Shown here one piece after another: positions 1 to 7,735 of a stretch of DNA of 13,170 nt. Source of the stretch: an uncultured Lachnospiraceae bacterium. Its GTDB lineage: Bacteria; Bacillota; Clostridia; Lachnospirales; Lachnospiraceae. Within the stretch, counting starts at the first letter, position 1; every line of letters starts with the position of its first letter. Position numbers and translations under genes: made by a program. The stretch is from the NCBI GenBank assembly GCA_946611525.1, contig CAMODS010000015.1, positions 1-13,170 of the forward strand. Direction: 5' to 3'. A model generated the notes under the pieces. That model did no database searches. It was given only the letters and a program-made list of their open reading frames with translations, and was not told the origin of the DNA.

Positions 1-200
1 CATCTCCTGCAATACTTTTCTTCCCACTTCACGAATTTTTTAATATATCATCACTGGTATCCATCAATCATACCTATATCCGGATGGACTATGACATTTC
101 AAAAGGAGCTGCTCTATGCAGCTCCATACATATCTACAATTCCAATTCATTAAGGCAACTATTATCTTATATTGTCTAAGTGAAAACATCATATCACGCA
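1..200. other. AT-rich intergenic stretch at left edge
   Basis: No convincing gene is visible here apart from the terminator at 101-125. A plus-strand frame is open from base 1 to a stop near 153, but it has no start, ribosome binding site or recognisable protein pattern. On the minus strand the stretch is AT-rich and reads out of the window. It probably separates the small ORF to the right from whatever lies left of the window. Confidence 0.5.
101..125 (-). terminator. Rho-independent terminator after small ORF
   Basis: A perfect 8 bp stem (GGAGCTGC / GCAGCTCC, positions 105-112 and 118-125) with a 5-nt loop is followed on the minus strand by TTTT (104-101). It lies about 77 bp past the stop of the 202-384 ORF. 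It is the first obvious terminator after the whole minus-strand signalling operon, so it may end that transcript too. Confidence 0.7.
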
Positions 201-201
201 A

Positions 202-384
202 TCAATAGTATTTCTTTACTTCTTCCTTTGTCATCTGCGAATACTCTTCATTGCTAATGACTTCCTTGTATAAGGCGTCAAAATCATTTATATATTTTTT
301 GAGGCTCGAAACCAGCGCCTTTAATCCCTGATCTAATCCAATTTGTGCATTTTTCCGTGCTATGCTTGCTCCATATGTACACAT
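202..384 (-). CDS. Small hypothetical protein (60 aa), Rpn/PD-(D/E)XK tail-like
   Basis: The ATG at 384 is preceded by AGAGGAG (394-400) at 9 nt spacing. A TTG at 393 in the same frame abuts that site and is less likely to be the start. The 60-residue product begins MCTYGASIARK and is mostly helical and charged. It contains GLKALVSSLKKY near residue 20 and ends in TKEEVKKYY. From memory, this G-LKALV...EEV-KYY pattern resembles the C-terminal tail of Lachnospiraceae Rpn-family (PD-(D/E)XK, recombination-promoting nuclease/transposase-like) proteins and short free-standing ORFs related to them. No nuclease core is present, so it may be a remnant or a real small protein. It follows the response regulator at 508 by 123 bp and is backed by a terminator at 101-125. 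Function unknown. Confidence 0.55.
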   Translation of the reverse strand: MCTYGASIARKNAQIGLDQGLKALVSSLKKYINDFDALYKEVISNEEYSQMTKEEVKKYY

Positions 385-507
385 AGTTTTCAACTCCTCT
401 CTGATTTCTCTTGATGGCTTAGTGGTATATATGCCACAATGCGACGGCTATCTTTTGCCGGTGCGGCTATGTGGTATAGTCGCCGCAGAGCATGGTATCA
501 TGTGGCT
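385..507. other. Intergenic region with short imperfect repeats
   Basis: The gap between the receiver gene and the small ORF holds a pair of near-identical 14-mers (GGCTTAGTGGTATA at 416-429 and GGCTATGTGGTATA at 465-478, two mismatches, 49 bp apart). It also holds several small inverted repeats, for example GCGGC at 463-467 with GCCGC at 482-486. No U-tract follows any of these hairpins, so none is called a terminator. No clear promoter for the small ORF was identified. Confidence 0.4.
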
Positions 508-873
508 TTATGATATAACCGACTCTATGGCATTTTTAAGACTGTTTACATTGGGCGGCTTTTTCACAAAGCCCGCCGGATCATATGAGGAAAGTTCCTC
601 CATAAACCCCTCATCCTCACGACCCGAGGAAAAAATGACAGGGGTATTTTTATAGCCCGGCACCTCCCTGATCTCCTTTAGGGTTTTTGCTCCGTCCCAC
701 CCGGGCATCTCATAATCTAAAATGATTACATCGGGCTCCTTTTTCGGCAGAAACCCCACACCCTGCTCGCCGCTGGTGGCCAGAGACACCTGATAGTCCT
801 CATCGAGCATGGCTTTTATGGCACGCAGCATCTTAGGATCATCGTCAATAACAAGTATCTTCTTTTTATCCAA
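508..873 (-). CDS. Single-domain CheY-like response regulator
   Basis: The 121-residue product is one receiver domain and nothing else. The acidic pocket is D10-D12, the phospho-acceptor is D53 (ILDYEMPG), the switch hydroxyl is S82/S83 (VIFSS), and the conserved lysine is K105 in a KKPP motif. The family usually passes phosphate on or binds a partner protein; there is no output domain, so it cannot act as a transcription factor by itself. The start is a TTG that overlaps the end of the upstream hybrid kinase by 8 bp (866-873). AGAGG lies 7 nt before it inside that kinase gene, so translation is probably coupled. Its DYEMPG and K-P-P signatures resemble those of the second receiver of the 6925-7713 protein, which suggests common descent. 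Likely partners are the Hpt domains of the two neighbouring kinases (inference). Confidence 0.9.
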   Translation of the reverse strand: MDKKKILVIDDDPKMLRAIKAMLDEDYQVSLATSGEQGVGFLPKKEPDVIILDYEMPGWDGAKTLKEIREVPGYKNTPVIFSSGREDEGFMEELSSYDPAGFVKKPPNVNSLKNAIESVIS

Positions 874-3586
874 AACTTACCTCTTTTCTGATTCTTTCTG
901 CCGCATCCGCCGCTCCGTCGGAATCCAGATTTTCCACGGACAGATACAGTTCCTCCATAAGCGGCGAAAGCCTCTCGTCATAGGAATATTTCTTTAAGGC
1001 AGAAGCCGCCTCATCGGCCACATCCACATCAAGCTCCTCCATTGCAGCGGCCACCTTGTCCACCAGGGAGAGGACCTCATCTGCCGCAAAATCCAAAAGC
1101 TCACTTTCATCGGATGCTTCATCCTTAAAATACTCACTCATCCCTGCACGAAGCTCCTCCCACTCATGCAGGAAGGGTACTGTGAGCTCACGTATCACAT
1201 CCATCCTGCCGTCACGGGCCGAAAACTCCAGGCGTTTTGCCAGCGCCGACACTCCCACGGCACCTATCATAAGGGAGGATGATTTCATCGCATGGACCTG
1301 CACCTTATACAGTCTGAGCTTTTCCTCATCCACATCCACAGGTAGCTTATTTCCATCCGCGGAAAGCTCATCTACATCTGCAGAAGGCTCGTCTCCATCC
1401 GTGGGAAGCTCATCATATATCCTTCGCAGAAGCTCCCCCTCACGCTCCATGGAATCATAAAAGTTCTTTGCTGCATCAGGCAAAACCCCTGCATCTCCCA
1501 CAAGCAGCTTCGCATACTCCCAGTCTATGCCATCGATCACAGGAAGATTGATCTCCTCCTCTGACTCAAAATCCGCGACACCGGTGCCACCTTTTTCTGT
1601 CAGGCCACCCGATATCCCAGTTCCATTTTGGGACGTCCCGCCTGAAACCCCGGCCTCCCTTTCTCCCACATCCAAAAGAAGCTCATCCGGCAGGTACTTC
1701 ATTATCATCGCCTCAAGCTTATCGGAGCGCACGGGCTTTGACAGGTAATCCATAAAGCCCTCCTTCAGATAGCTTTCCTTGGCGCCAATGACGGCATTGG
1801 CTGTCAGTATGACCACCGGCGTATCCGCACACTTATTGTCCGGCATATCCTTCATACGGTGCAGCGTCTCCACCCCATCGAGATCCGGCATCATGTGATC
1901 TAAAAGAATCAGATCATAATGCTTTTCTGCCACCTTATCCAGGCACTCATATCCCCCTGCCGCCTCGTCTATCATTATACCGGAGCTCTTTAATAGCGAA
2001 ATGGTCATCTTGCGATTGACGGCATTATCATCCACTAAAAGTATATCCGCTTCGGGGGCAAATAGCTTCGGCACATATATCTTTTCAAGTCTGCTATCGT
2101 CGATCCTGGCCGAAAGCGGACCGATGGGTGTCCTATCGCATATCCCCTGCTTAAGATCAAAGGAGAAAACCGAGCCCTTCCCGTACTCACTTTTCACATT
2201 GATCTTGCTGTCCATCATGGAAAGGAGCTTTATCGTAATATTCATGCCAAGGCCGGTGCCCTCGATATTGCGATTTCTGTCCTCCTCTATACGGGTGAAT
2301 CTCTCATAGAGCTTATCTATATCCTCCGGCTTCATCCCGATCCCCGTATCACGGACAGCAAAATAAATGTCTATGTCATCCCCCTTTTCCATCCCGTATA
2401 CACTTAGGGTTACACTGCCTCTTTCCGTGTACTTTACCGCATTGTTCAAAAGATTTATAAGGATCTGCCTAATCCTTATATCATCTCCGAAAAGCCAGGA
2501 TGGCATTTTGTCATCCACGTCCAAAAAAAGTCCCAGATCCTTTTCATCTGCCTTGATCTGAACCACACTTATCACATCGTGCAAAAGGCTGGAAAACTCA
2601 TACTTAACGTTTGAAAGCTCCATCTTTCCGGACTCGATCTTTGAAAGATCCAATATATCATTGATAATGGAAAGCAGGCTGTCCCCCGCATACTTTATAT
2701 TTCTGGCATAGTCTATGACATCACGCTCCTTTGACTCCCTAAGTATCATCTCATCAAAGCCCAAGATGGCATTCATGGGAGTGCGTATCTCGTGGGACAT
2801 ATTTGCCAGAAATACAGACTTGGCACGGTTGGCCTCATCCGCCCTCTCTTTTTCCCTGGCCAGCTCCTCCATGCTGCGCCTTAGATTTCTGTAATCGGGT
2901 ATCTCCACTCCGATATAGAATATATACATTCCTATCACTGCGCCGAAATAATTTAAGAGGATCCCCTTTGTCTGTAAAAGCTGCATGATGATAGCTGTGA
3001 TGATCACAACATAGGCTCCGATGGCGGTGATAAATGCCCTCGTGCCAAAGCCTTTCCTGTAGCGGATCACTATCACCATGGAATAGATCAGAAAATACAG
3101 CTCCACCACATAGCCTATGATGATCCTGCCGATACCCGGGATCGATACATCCGTGATCCCCTGGCCAAAAAGAATAAGGGATCTGATGTATAGTGTCACA
3201 GCGATCAAAATACTAAAGCCCACAATACCGCGGTTCACCTTAAGCATAAAGGTGCCTCCGCCCTCATCCTCACCTACAAAGGTCTTGAAATATCGGTACA
3301 CACCATATGTCAAAAATACATTAAAGCAAAGTGCCACCAGATAGACGAGCGCCTTTATAGACAAGGGCACGGGTATAAAATCAGACCCCCTAAATGCATT
3401 GTCCGTGATGCTTATTACATTACCCACCAGCACGGTGATCACAAGAGAACGGAACCTGTCATTGTTGTCCTTTTGCCCCACCCCCATGATGATAATGAGT
3501 ATAAAAAGCACCACCCCGAATATAAACGCGGCCAGTCCGAATGAAATTCTAAGAAGCAGTGCATCATATTCCTGTAATCCCGCCAT
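866..3586 (-). CDS. Membrane hybrid histidine kinase with receiver and Hpt domain (first paralog)
   Basis: The 906-residue sensor kinase has about seven hydrophobic segments in residues 9-230, a short coil, and a HisKA dimerisation domain with H265 in SHEIRTP. The HATPase domain follows (N382 in NNAVKY, DTGIG at 413-417, GTGLG at 443-447), then a receiver (D519/D520, phospho-D563, T595, K617). A Gly/Ser-rich linker of about 640-680 leads to an Hpt domain with H765 in VHAMKSS. All phosphotransfer residues are intact, giving a full His-Asp-His relay. The last 75 residues form a helical acidic tail. The membrane part shares an N-x-RFR-x-x-V motif and an EIPDY end with the kinase at 4377-6932, so the two are paralogs, sensor domain included. 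GGGAGAG lies 6 nt before the ATG. An Asp-rich heptad repeat sits inside the Hpt domain. The ligand is unknown. Confidence 0.93.
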   Translation of the reverse strand: MAGLQEYDALLLRISFGLAAFIFGVVLFILIIIMGVGQKDNNDRFRSLVITVLVGNVISITDNAFRGSDFIPVPLSIKALVYLVALCFNVFLTYGVYRYFKTFVGEDEGGGTFMLKVNRGIVGFSILIAVTLYIRSLILFGQGITDVSIPGIGRIIIGYVVELYFLIYSMVIVIRYRKGFGTRAFITAIGAYVVIITAIIMQLLQTKGILLNYFGAVIGMYIFYIGVEIPDYRNLRRSMEELAREKERADEANRAKSVFLANMSHEIRTPMNAILGFDEMILRESKERDVIDYARNIKYAGDSLLSIINDILDLSKIESGKMELSNVKYEFSSLLHDVISVVQIKADEKDLGLFLDVDDKMPSWLFGDDIRIRQILINLLNNAVKYTERGSVTLSVYGMEKGDDIDIYFAVRDTGIGMKPEDIDKLYERFTRIEEDRNRNIEGTGLGMNITIKLLSMMDSKINVKSEYGKGSVFSFDLKQGICDRTPIGPLSARIDDSRLEKIYVPKLFAPEADILLVDDNAVNRKMTISLLKSSGIMIDEAAGGYECLDKVAEKHYDLILLDHMMPDLDGVETLHRMKDMPDNKCADTPVVILTANAVIGAKESYLKEGFMDYLSKPVRSDKLEAMIMKYLPDELLLDVGEREAGVSGGTSQNGTGISGGLTEKGGTGVADFESEEEINLPVIDGIDWEYAKLLVGDAGVLPDAAKNFYDSMEREGELLRRIYDELPTDGDEPSADVDELSADGNKLPVDVDEEKLRLYKVQVHAMKSSSLMIGAVGVSALAKRLEFSARDGRMDVIRELTVPFLHEWEELRAGMSEYFKDEASDESELLDFAADEVLSLVDKVAAAMEELDVDVADEAASALKKYSYDERLSPLMEELYLSVENLDSDGAADAAERIRKEVSFG
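1328..1411 (-). repeat. Four tandem 21-bp repeats coding Asp-rich heptads in the Hpt domain
   Basis: Residues 726-753 of the hybrid kinase read as four seven-residue units: ELPTDGD, EPSADVD, ELSADGN and KLPVDVD. In DNA this is 4 x 21 bp of degenerate in-frame repeat, with GAT as the fifth codon of every unit. It lies between two Hpt helices, just before the phospho-histidine H765. The paralogous kinase at 4377-6932 has a short ordinary helix (EEWYEKVQRDIEDAEALRR) at the same place, so the repeat is an expansion specific to this gene. Confidence 0.85.
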
Positions 3587-3624
3587 ATCAGTCTCTCCCG
3601 TTCAATTCTGCCAAAAATCCTCCG

Positions 3625-4350
3625 TCAGCCTATTAAAAGCTTTATCCCCCAGAGCACCATAAAATGCGCCGGATAAAAAATATAGAAAAAATATCTGCCG
3701 GTATGGGTTCTTCCCTTTTCCCCATTGTATCGCGACAGCGGGATCAGCGCCAGCATAAATCCCAAAAGATATATCCACTGTGTGATGGACCAGTCATACT
3801 CCGAAAAATGTATCTGCCGGTTTATAAGTATCATCCCCGACAACACCGCAAATAAAAGGATCGTAAAAAAGCAAAACCACCTTGCCTTGTCAGAGAAGCT
3901 TTTATTATAGTAAAAAACCAGGCCGTAGACTATTGGCATTATGACCCAGCCGCCGATAGCGGCGGAGACTGTAAATATGAGAGCCAGAAGCAATATCCGA
4001 AGGGGCTTTTTTATCCTGCCCTTGTTCATGACACACAGCGCCAGAAGTGCTAAAAGCTCATCAAAAATAATGTTTTGTCTGTAGCCGTATTCCTCATGGA
4101 AGAAAAGATAAAAGGGGATCACCGCGATGGCAGCAAATACCGCCATCCTCCCGATATACCTCTTTATATCGTGGGTATGGGTAAATCCCTCGGCGATAAA
4201 AAAGCACATGATGGGCAGGGTGAGTCGTCCCACAAGATGCATGGCAATCCCAAGCGGAGTCATAAACTCCACAAAGCCCCAGGCAGTGTGATCCACCACC
4301 ATTGCAATGATCGCTATATACTGAAGCTGTGCTTTTGTCAGACCTCTCAT
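3625..4350 (-). CDS. TraX-family multi-pass membrane protein
   Basis: The 241-residue, very hydrophobic protein has roughly seven membrane segments. Near the N-terminus it shows AMVVDHTAWGF, then GRLTLPIMCFFIAEGFTHTHDIKRYIGR, then IPFYLF and QNIIFDELLALL, and it ends with YIFYPAHFMVLWGI. These match the TraX family pattern (membrane DH motif, GR-x-x-P-I-x-C-F, EGF-x-HT, F-Y-P-x-H). Family knowledge: F-plasmid TraX is required for N-acetylation of pilin, and chromosomal homologs in Gram-positive bacteria are thought to be membrane acyltransferase-like proteins of mostly unknown substrate. AGGAGAG stands just before the ATG. It lies 26 bp after the upstream kinase and 38 bp before the next one, so it is co-transcribed with the phosphorelay. 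That makes it the only gene in the operon not obviously a signalling protein. Confidence 0.85.
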   Translation of the reverse strand: MRGLTKAQLQYIAIIAMVVDHTAWGFVEFMTPLGIAMHLVGRLTLPIMCFFIAEGFTHTHDIKRYIGRMAVFAAIAVIPFYLFFHEEYGYRQNIIFDELLALLALCVMNKGRIKKPLRILLLALIFTVSAAIGGWVIMPIVYGLVFYYNKSFSDKARWFCFFTILLFAVLSGMILINRQIHFSEYDWSITQWIYLLGFMLALIPLSRYNGEKGRTHTGRYFFYIFYPAHFMVLWGIKLLIG

Positions 4351-4376
4351 TTTTCTCTCCTATGGAAGCTGCCCCA

Positions 4377-6932
4377 CTACAGACTGTCCCCCAGTCTCGC
4401 AGACAGGCTCCTGACCTCCTCCTCGTCGATATTCTCCACGGCGCTCCTAAGCTCCTCCAAAATCGCCCTTGCCTCCTTGGGATATTTGAATTTTAAAAGC
4501 TCTCCGATACACTCGTCCGCCGTATCCACATCCACATCCTCTATGGCATAGATGAGCCGTCCCAAGATCTCCCTGACATCCTCCGGCACCGCATCCGGCA
4601 GACCCGGGTCATCCTCCGGCTCCGAAATAAGCTCCGGAAAAGCAGCCATAAGTCTCTCACAAAAAGCATCCCACTCAGAGAGGAATACCGGATGGACCCT
4701 GTCTATCACCGAAAGCTTTTCATCCCTCGCACTAAACTCCAAAAGCTTTGCCAGGGATGAGACCATCGTGCCTCCCACCATGGCCGCAGCATTTTTCATG
4801 CTGTGAACCAGTACCCTGTACCGCCGCAGGGCCTCGGCATCCTCGATGTCCCTTTGAACCTTTTCGTACCACTCCTCCAGCTTTTTCGCATCCCTTTTTG
4901 CGGTTCTCATATAGTCGCTTATAACCGACCTCATCAGCTCCACATCCCCAAGATGTGAAAGCGCATATTCAAAATCCGCTCCCTCTACCTCGGGCAGCTC
5001 CTCCGCCGACACAGTCGGTGACTTATCCGCTATGATCTCCGAAGCGGATGGTATAGGCGCCTCCTTAACGAGAGATGCAGGAAGCAGCGTTTTAAGAAGC
5101 TCCTCCAGTCTCTCATGCTTTATGGGTTTTCCGAGAAACTCATCGAAGCCCGCCTTTTCATACATCTCCCTGGCGCCTGCCACCACGTTTGCGGTGAGGG
5201 CCACCACAGGCGTCCCCTTGCACTTATACATACCGGCTTCCCGGAGTCTCCGAAGAGTCTCTATACCGTCGAGATCCGGCATCATATGATCCAAAAGTAT
5301 CACATCATAGTGCTTATCCTTTACACACTCTATACATTCATAGCCTCCCGCTGCCTCGTCCAGCCGGATCATCGTATCCCGAAGCAGCGCCCGGGCAACC
5401 CTCCGGTTCATGGCATTATCATCCACTAAAAGGACATTCGCATCCGGAGCCGTAAAGGACACCGAGCTCACATATCCCACAGCCTGCTCATATATCCGCT
5501 CCTTTATATTTCCGATGGGCACATCGCTTACTATGGGCTGTCTCAGGTCAAAAAAGAAAACCGAGCCCTGTCCGTATTCACTCTCCACGGAAAGGGTGCT
5601 TCCCATAAGCGACAAAAGGGAGACCGTAATATTCATGCCAAGGCCGGTGCCCTCGATATGGCGGTTCTTTTCCTCATCGAGTCTCGTGTACTGCTCAAAC
5701 AGCTTTTTCTGATCCTCGCTTTTAATACCGATGCCGGTATCAATAACCTTAAAATGAAGGATCGCGTCATCTCCCTCCCTGTCACAGGAAAGAGACAGGG
5801 TCACACTGCCCTTTTCCGTATATTTCACCGCATTTGACAAAAGGTTTACCAGGATCTGACGTATCCGTATGTCATCACCCATAAGCCTCGAAGGAGTATT
5901 TTCATCAAAGTCCACGATGAAATCCAGGCTCTTTTGTGCAGCCCGAAATCTGATCATGTTTGAAATATCATTTAAAAGGCTCGACACGTCATACTCTACG
6001 ATGACTAGCTCCATCCTCCCCGATTCCACCTTGGAGAGATCGAGGATATCATTTATGGTGGAAAGCAGAGCCTCCGCGGCATTTTTTATATCAAAGGCAT
6101 AGGTCCGTATAGTCTCGTCCCTGCCGTCACGCAGGATCATATCATTCATCCCGATCACGGCATTGATAGGAGTGCGGATCTCGTGGGACATCTTTGCCAG
6201 AAACTCAGATTTTGCGTTGTTGGCACTGTCCGCCCTCTCCCTGGCCTTGGAAAGCTCCCTCATGGTGGCTTCAAGCTTTTGATAGTCGGGAGTCTCGATG
6301 ACAAAAAGAAATGTAAAGATCGCGATAGAGCCCATATACATGACCAAGAGCGTCTTTTGAAATATACCGATCTGAAGGATCGCACCGGCAGCCAGAAGCC
6401 CCATAAACATCCAAAAGGCCATCTTCTGCCTGTGCTCCAGATTGTTCCGGTAGCTCCAAAGCAGAAGCAGCGCAGACAGACCTATGATCACCAGCACCAG
6501 ATAACAGACGGGGTATATGGGACCGTGGATATACTCACCCTTTTCGTTAAAGGTAAAGATCCAGCCGGTAAAGAGATTTAAGAACATTAATACAATATAG
6601 ATCACAAGCACGGAATTTCCAAAGAGTACAAAGTAGCGGTTTTTATCGTTCTGTACAAAGGCATCCATATACTTGACAAAGGAGATCGCCATCCCGGCGG
6701 AGGTTATAAAATAAAGTGTATTTACGATAATATTGACAGAAGGCGGGATCAGGGCACCATTGTCGATCATGATCGCCGTGATCACATCCATGATATCCGC
6801 AGCCAAAAGCCATGCCACCATCTCACGGAAACGACGGTTACTCTCCGAGGCATTGGGATATTCTATATGCAGATAAACAAGAAGCAGTACCACAAACCCG
6901 GTAGCAGCAACCTCAAAGTAGACATTATACAT
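4377..6932 (-). CDS. Membrane hybrid histidine kinase with receiver and Hpt domain (second paralog)
   Basis: The 851-residue hybrid kinase has the same plan as the one at 866-3586. Seven hydrophobic segments in residues 8-213 are followed by a short coil, HisKA with H250 (KMSHEIRTP) and HATPase (N367 in NAVKY, DTGIG at 398-402, GTGLG at 428-432). A receiver (D504/D505, phospho-D548, T580, K602) leads to an Hpt domain with H710 (VLVHSMKNAA). The tail after about 765 is acidic and helical, and repeats an A-x-E-x-x-D-x-D/E pattern twice. The relay residues are all present. The membrane sensor shares an N-x-RFR-x-x-V motif and an ETPDY exit motif with its paralog but is otherwise divergent, so the two probably sense different or related cues. 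Its ATG overlaps the stop of the double-receiver gene by 8 bp (6925-6932), implying translational coupling. Confidence 0.93.
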   Translation of the reverse strand: MYNVYFEVAATGFVVLLLVYLHIEYPNASESNRRFREMVAWLLAADIMDVITAIMIDNGALIPPSVNIIVNTLYFITSAGMAISFVKYMDAFVQNDKNRYFVLFGNSVLVIYIVLMFLNLFTGWIFTFNEKGEYIHGPIYPVCYLVLVIIGLSALLLLWSYRNNLEHRQKMAFWMFMGLLAAGAILQIGIFQKTLLVMYMGSIAIFTFLFVIETPDYQKLEATMRELSKARERADSANNAKSEFLAKMSHEIRTPINAVIGMNDMILRDGRDETIRTYAFDIKNAAEALLSTINDILDLSKVESGRMELVIVEYDVSSLLNDISNMIRFRAAQKSLDFIVDFDENTPSRLMGDDIRIRQILVNLLSNAVKYTEKGSVTLSLSCDREGDDAILHFKVIDTGIGIKSEDQKKLFEQYTRLDEEKNRHIEGTGLGMNITVSLLSLMGSTLSVESEYGQGSVFFFDLRQPIVSDVPIGNIKERIYEQAVGYVSSVSFTAPDANVLLVDDNAMNRRVARALLRDTMIRLDEAAGGYECIECVKDKHYDVILLDHMMPDLDGIETLRRLREAGMYKCKGTPVVALTANVVAGAREMYEKAGFDEFLGKPIKHERLEELLKTLLPASLVKEAPIPSASEIIADKSPTVSAEELPEVEGADFEYALSHLGDVELMRSVISDYMRTAKRDAKKLEEWYEKVQRDIEDAEALRRYRVLVHSMKNAAAMVGGTMVSSLAKLLEFSARDEKLSVIDRVHPVFLSEWDAFCERLMAAFPELISEPEDDPGLPDAVPEDVREILGRLIYAIEDVDVDTADECIGELLKFKYPKEARAILEELRSAVENIDEEEVRSLSARLGDSL

Positions 6933-7713
6933 AAGCAGTGACCTTTGAAATCTCTTCTAACAGCATTTTTTTATCCGGTGGCTTAAGCACATATCCCGCC
7001 GGTCTTTTCTCCAGAACATCAAAAACCTTTTCTCTCTGTCTCACACTGGTGAGAAAGATAACCGGGATATACTTCATAAAGTCATCCGCCAGCATCGCCT
7101 CAAAGGTATCCTTGCCGCTCATGCCACCCATCTCGTAGTCCATGAGCACCAGATCCGGCTCGACTATGGGGATCTTTTTTAATGCCTTTTCACCGGAGTT
7201 GGCAAGCTCTATATCATATTGGTCCGAGAGCATATCCTTTATGCTCCTGAGGAAAATGGCACTGTCATCCACGATCAGGATCTTGACCCTTTTTACCGGT
7301 TCAAGCTTATACTCATCCTCCTCGGGCTCCTCATCCAAGGCTCCGCCGCGATTACGGTTCAGGATAATGTTGCAGGTGTCCTTGATCTCATGGATCTTAA
7401 CCGGACGCATGAGTCTGGTAAACTGAGTGGTGTCACAGTACTTTTCGATCTCTCCCCACTTGTCTGTGGTAGTGATCACCACCACCGGAATGTAGGGACG
7501 ATACTGCTTGACCCAGAGGAAAAATGCCGTATCCAGATCCTTTATCCCCACCTGGCAAAAGATCATAAGCTGGGGATCGGTAGCCCGCTCCATGCTTTTT
7601 ATCAGGTCTATCTGCGGCTCATTGCACAACTGCACCTGAAAGCTGTCGCACAGTCCTTCGTAAATGGACCTGATAATGTCACCTGTCTGTCCGATCAAAA
7701 GAACTCTGTTCAT
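6925..7713 (-). CDS. Double-receiver response regulator with degenerate first domain
   Basis: The 262-residue protein has two receiver-like domains joined by an acidic linker (about 125-140, EEPEEDEYKLEP). Domain 2 (about 142-262) is a normal receiver: D149/D150, phospho-D192 (MDYEMGG), T222 and K244 (LKPP). Domain 1 (1-120) keeps the fold pattern (VLLIG, VVVITTT, LMRPV) but lacks the acidic pair, has C53 where the phospho-aspartate would be, and R103 for the usual lysine. It therefore should not be phosphorylated and is probably a pseudo-receiver for dimerisation or partner binding. There is no DNA-binding or enzymatic output. This is the first gene of the operon, with a GGAAGGG-type site just before its ATG and a long structured leader upstream. 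It overlaps the next kinase by 8 bp. Confidence 0.88.
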   Translation of the reverse strand: MNRVLLIGQTGDIIRSIYEGLCDSFQVQLCNEPQIDLIKSMERATDPQLMIFCQVGIKDLDTAFFLWVKQYRPYIPVVVITTTDKWGEIEKYCDTTQFTRLMRPVKIHEIKDTCNIILNRNRGGALDEEPEEDEYKLEPVKRVKILIVDDSAIFLRSIKDMLSDQYDIELANSGEKALKKIPIVEPDLVLMDYEMGGMSGKDTFEAMLADDFMKYIPVIFLTSVRQREKVFDVLEKRPAGYVLKPPDKKMLLEEISKVTAYV

Positions 7714-7735
7714 GTCCCTTCCTTTCTGCGTTTTA

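Noticed and set aside
3625..4350. TraX as evidence of a conjugative element
   Set aside because: No other transfer, relaxase or integrase gene is present, and chromosomal TraX-like genes are common in Clostridia.
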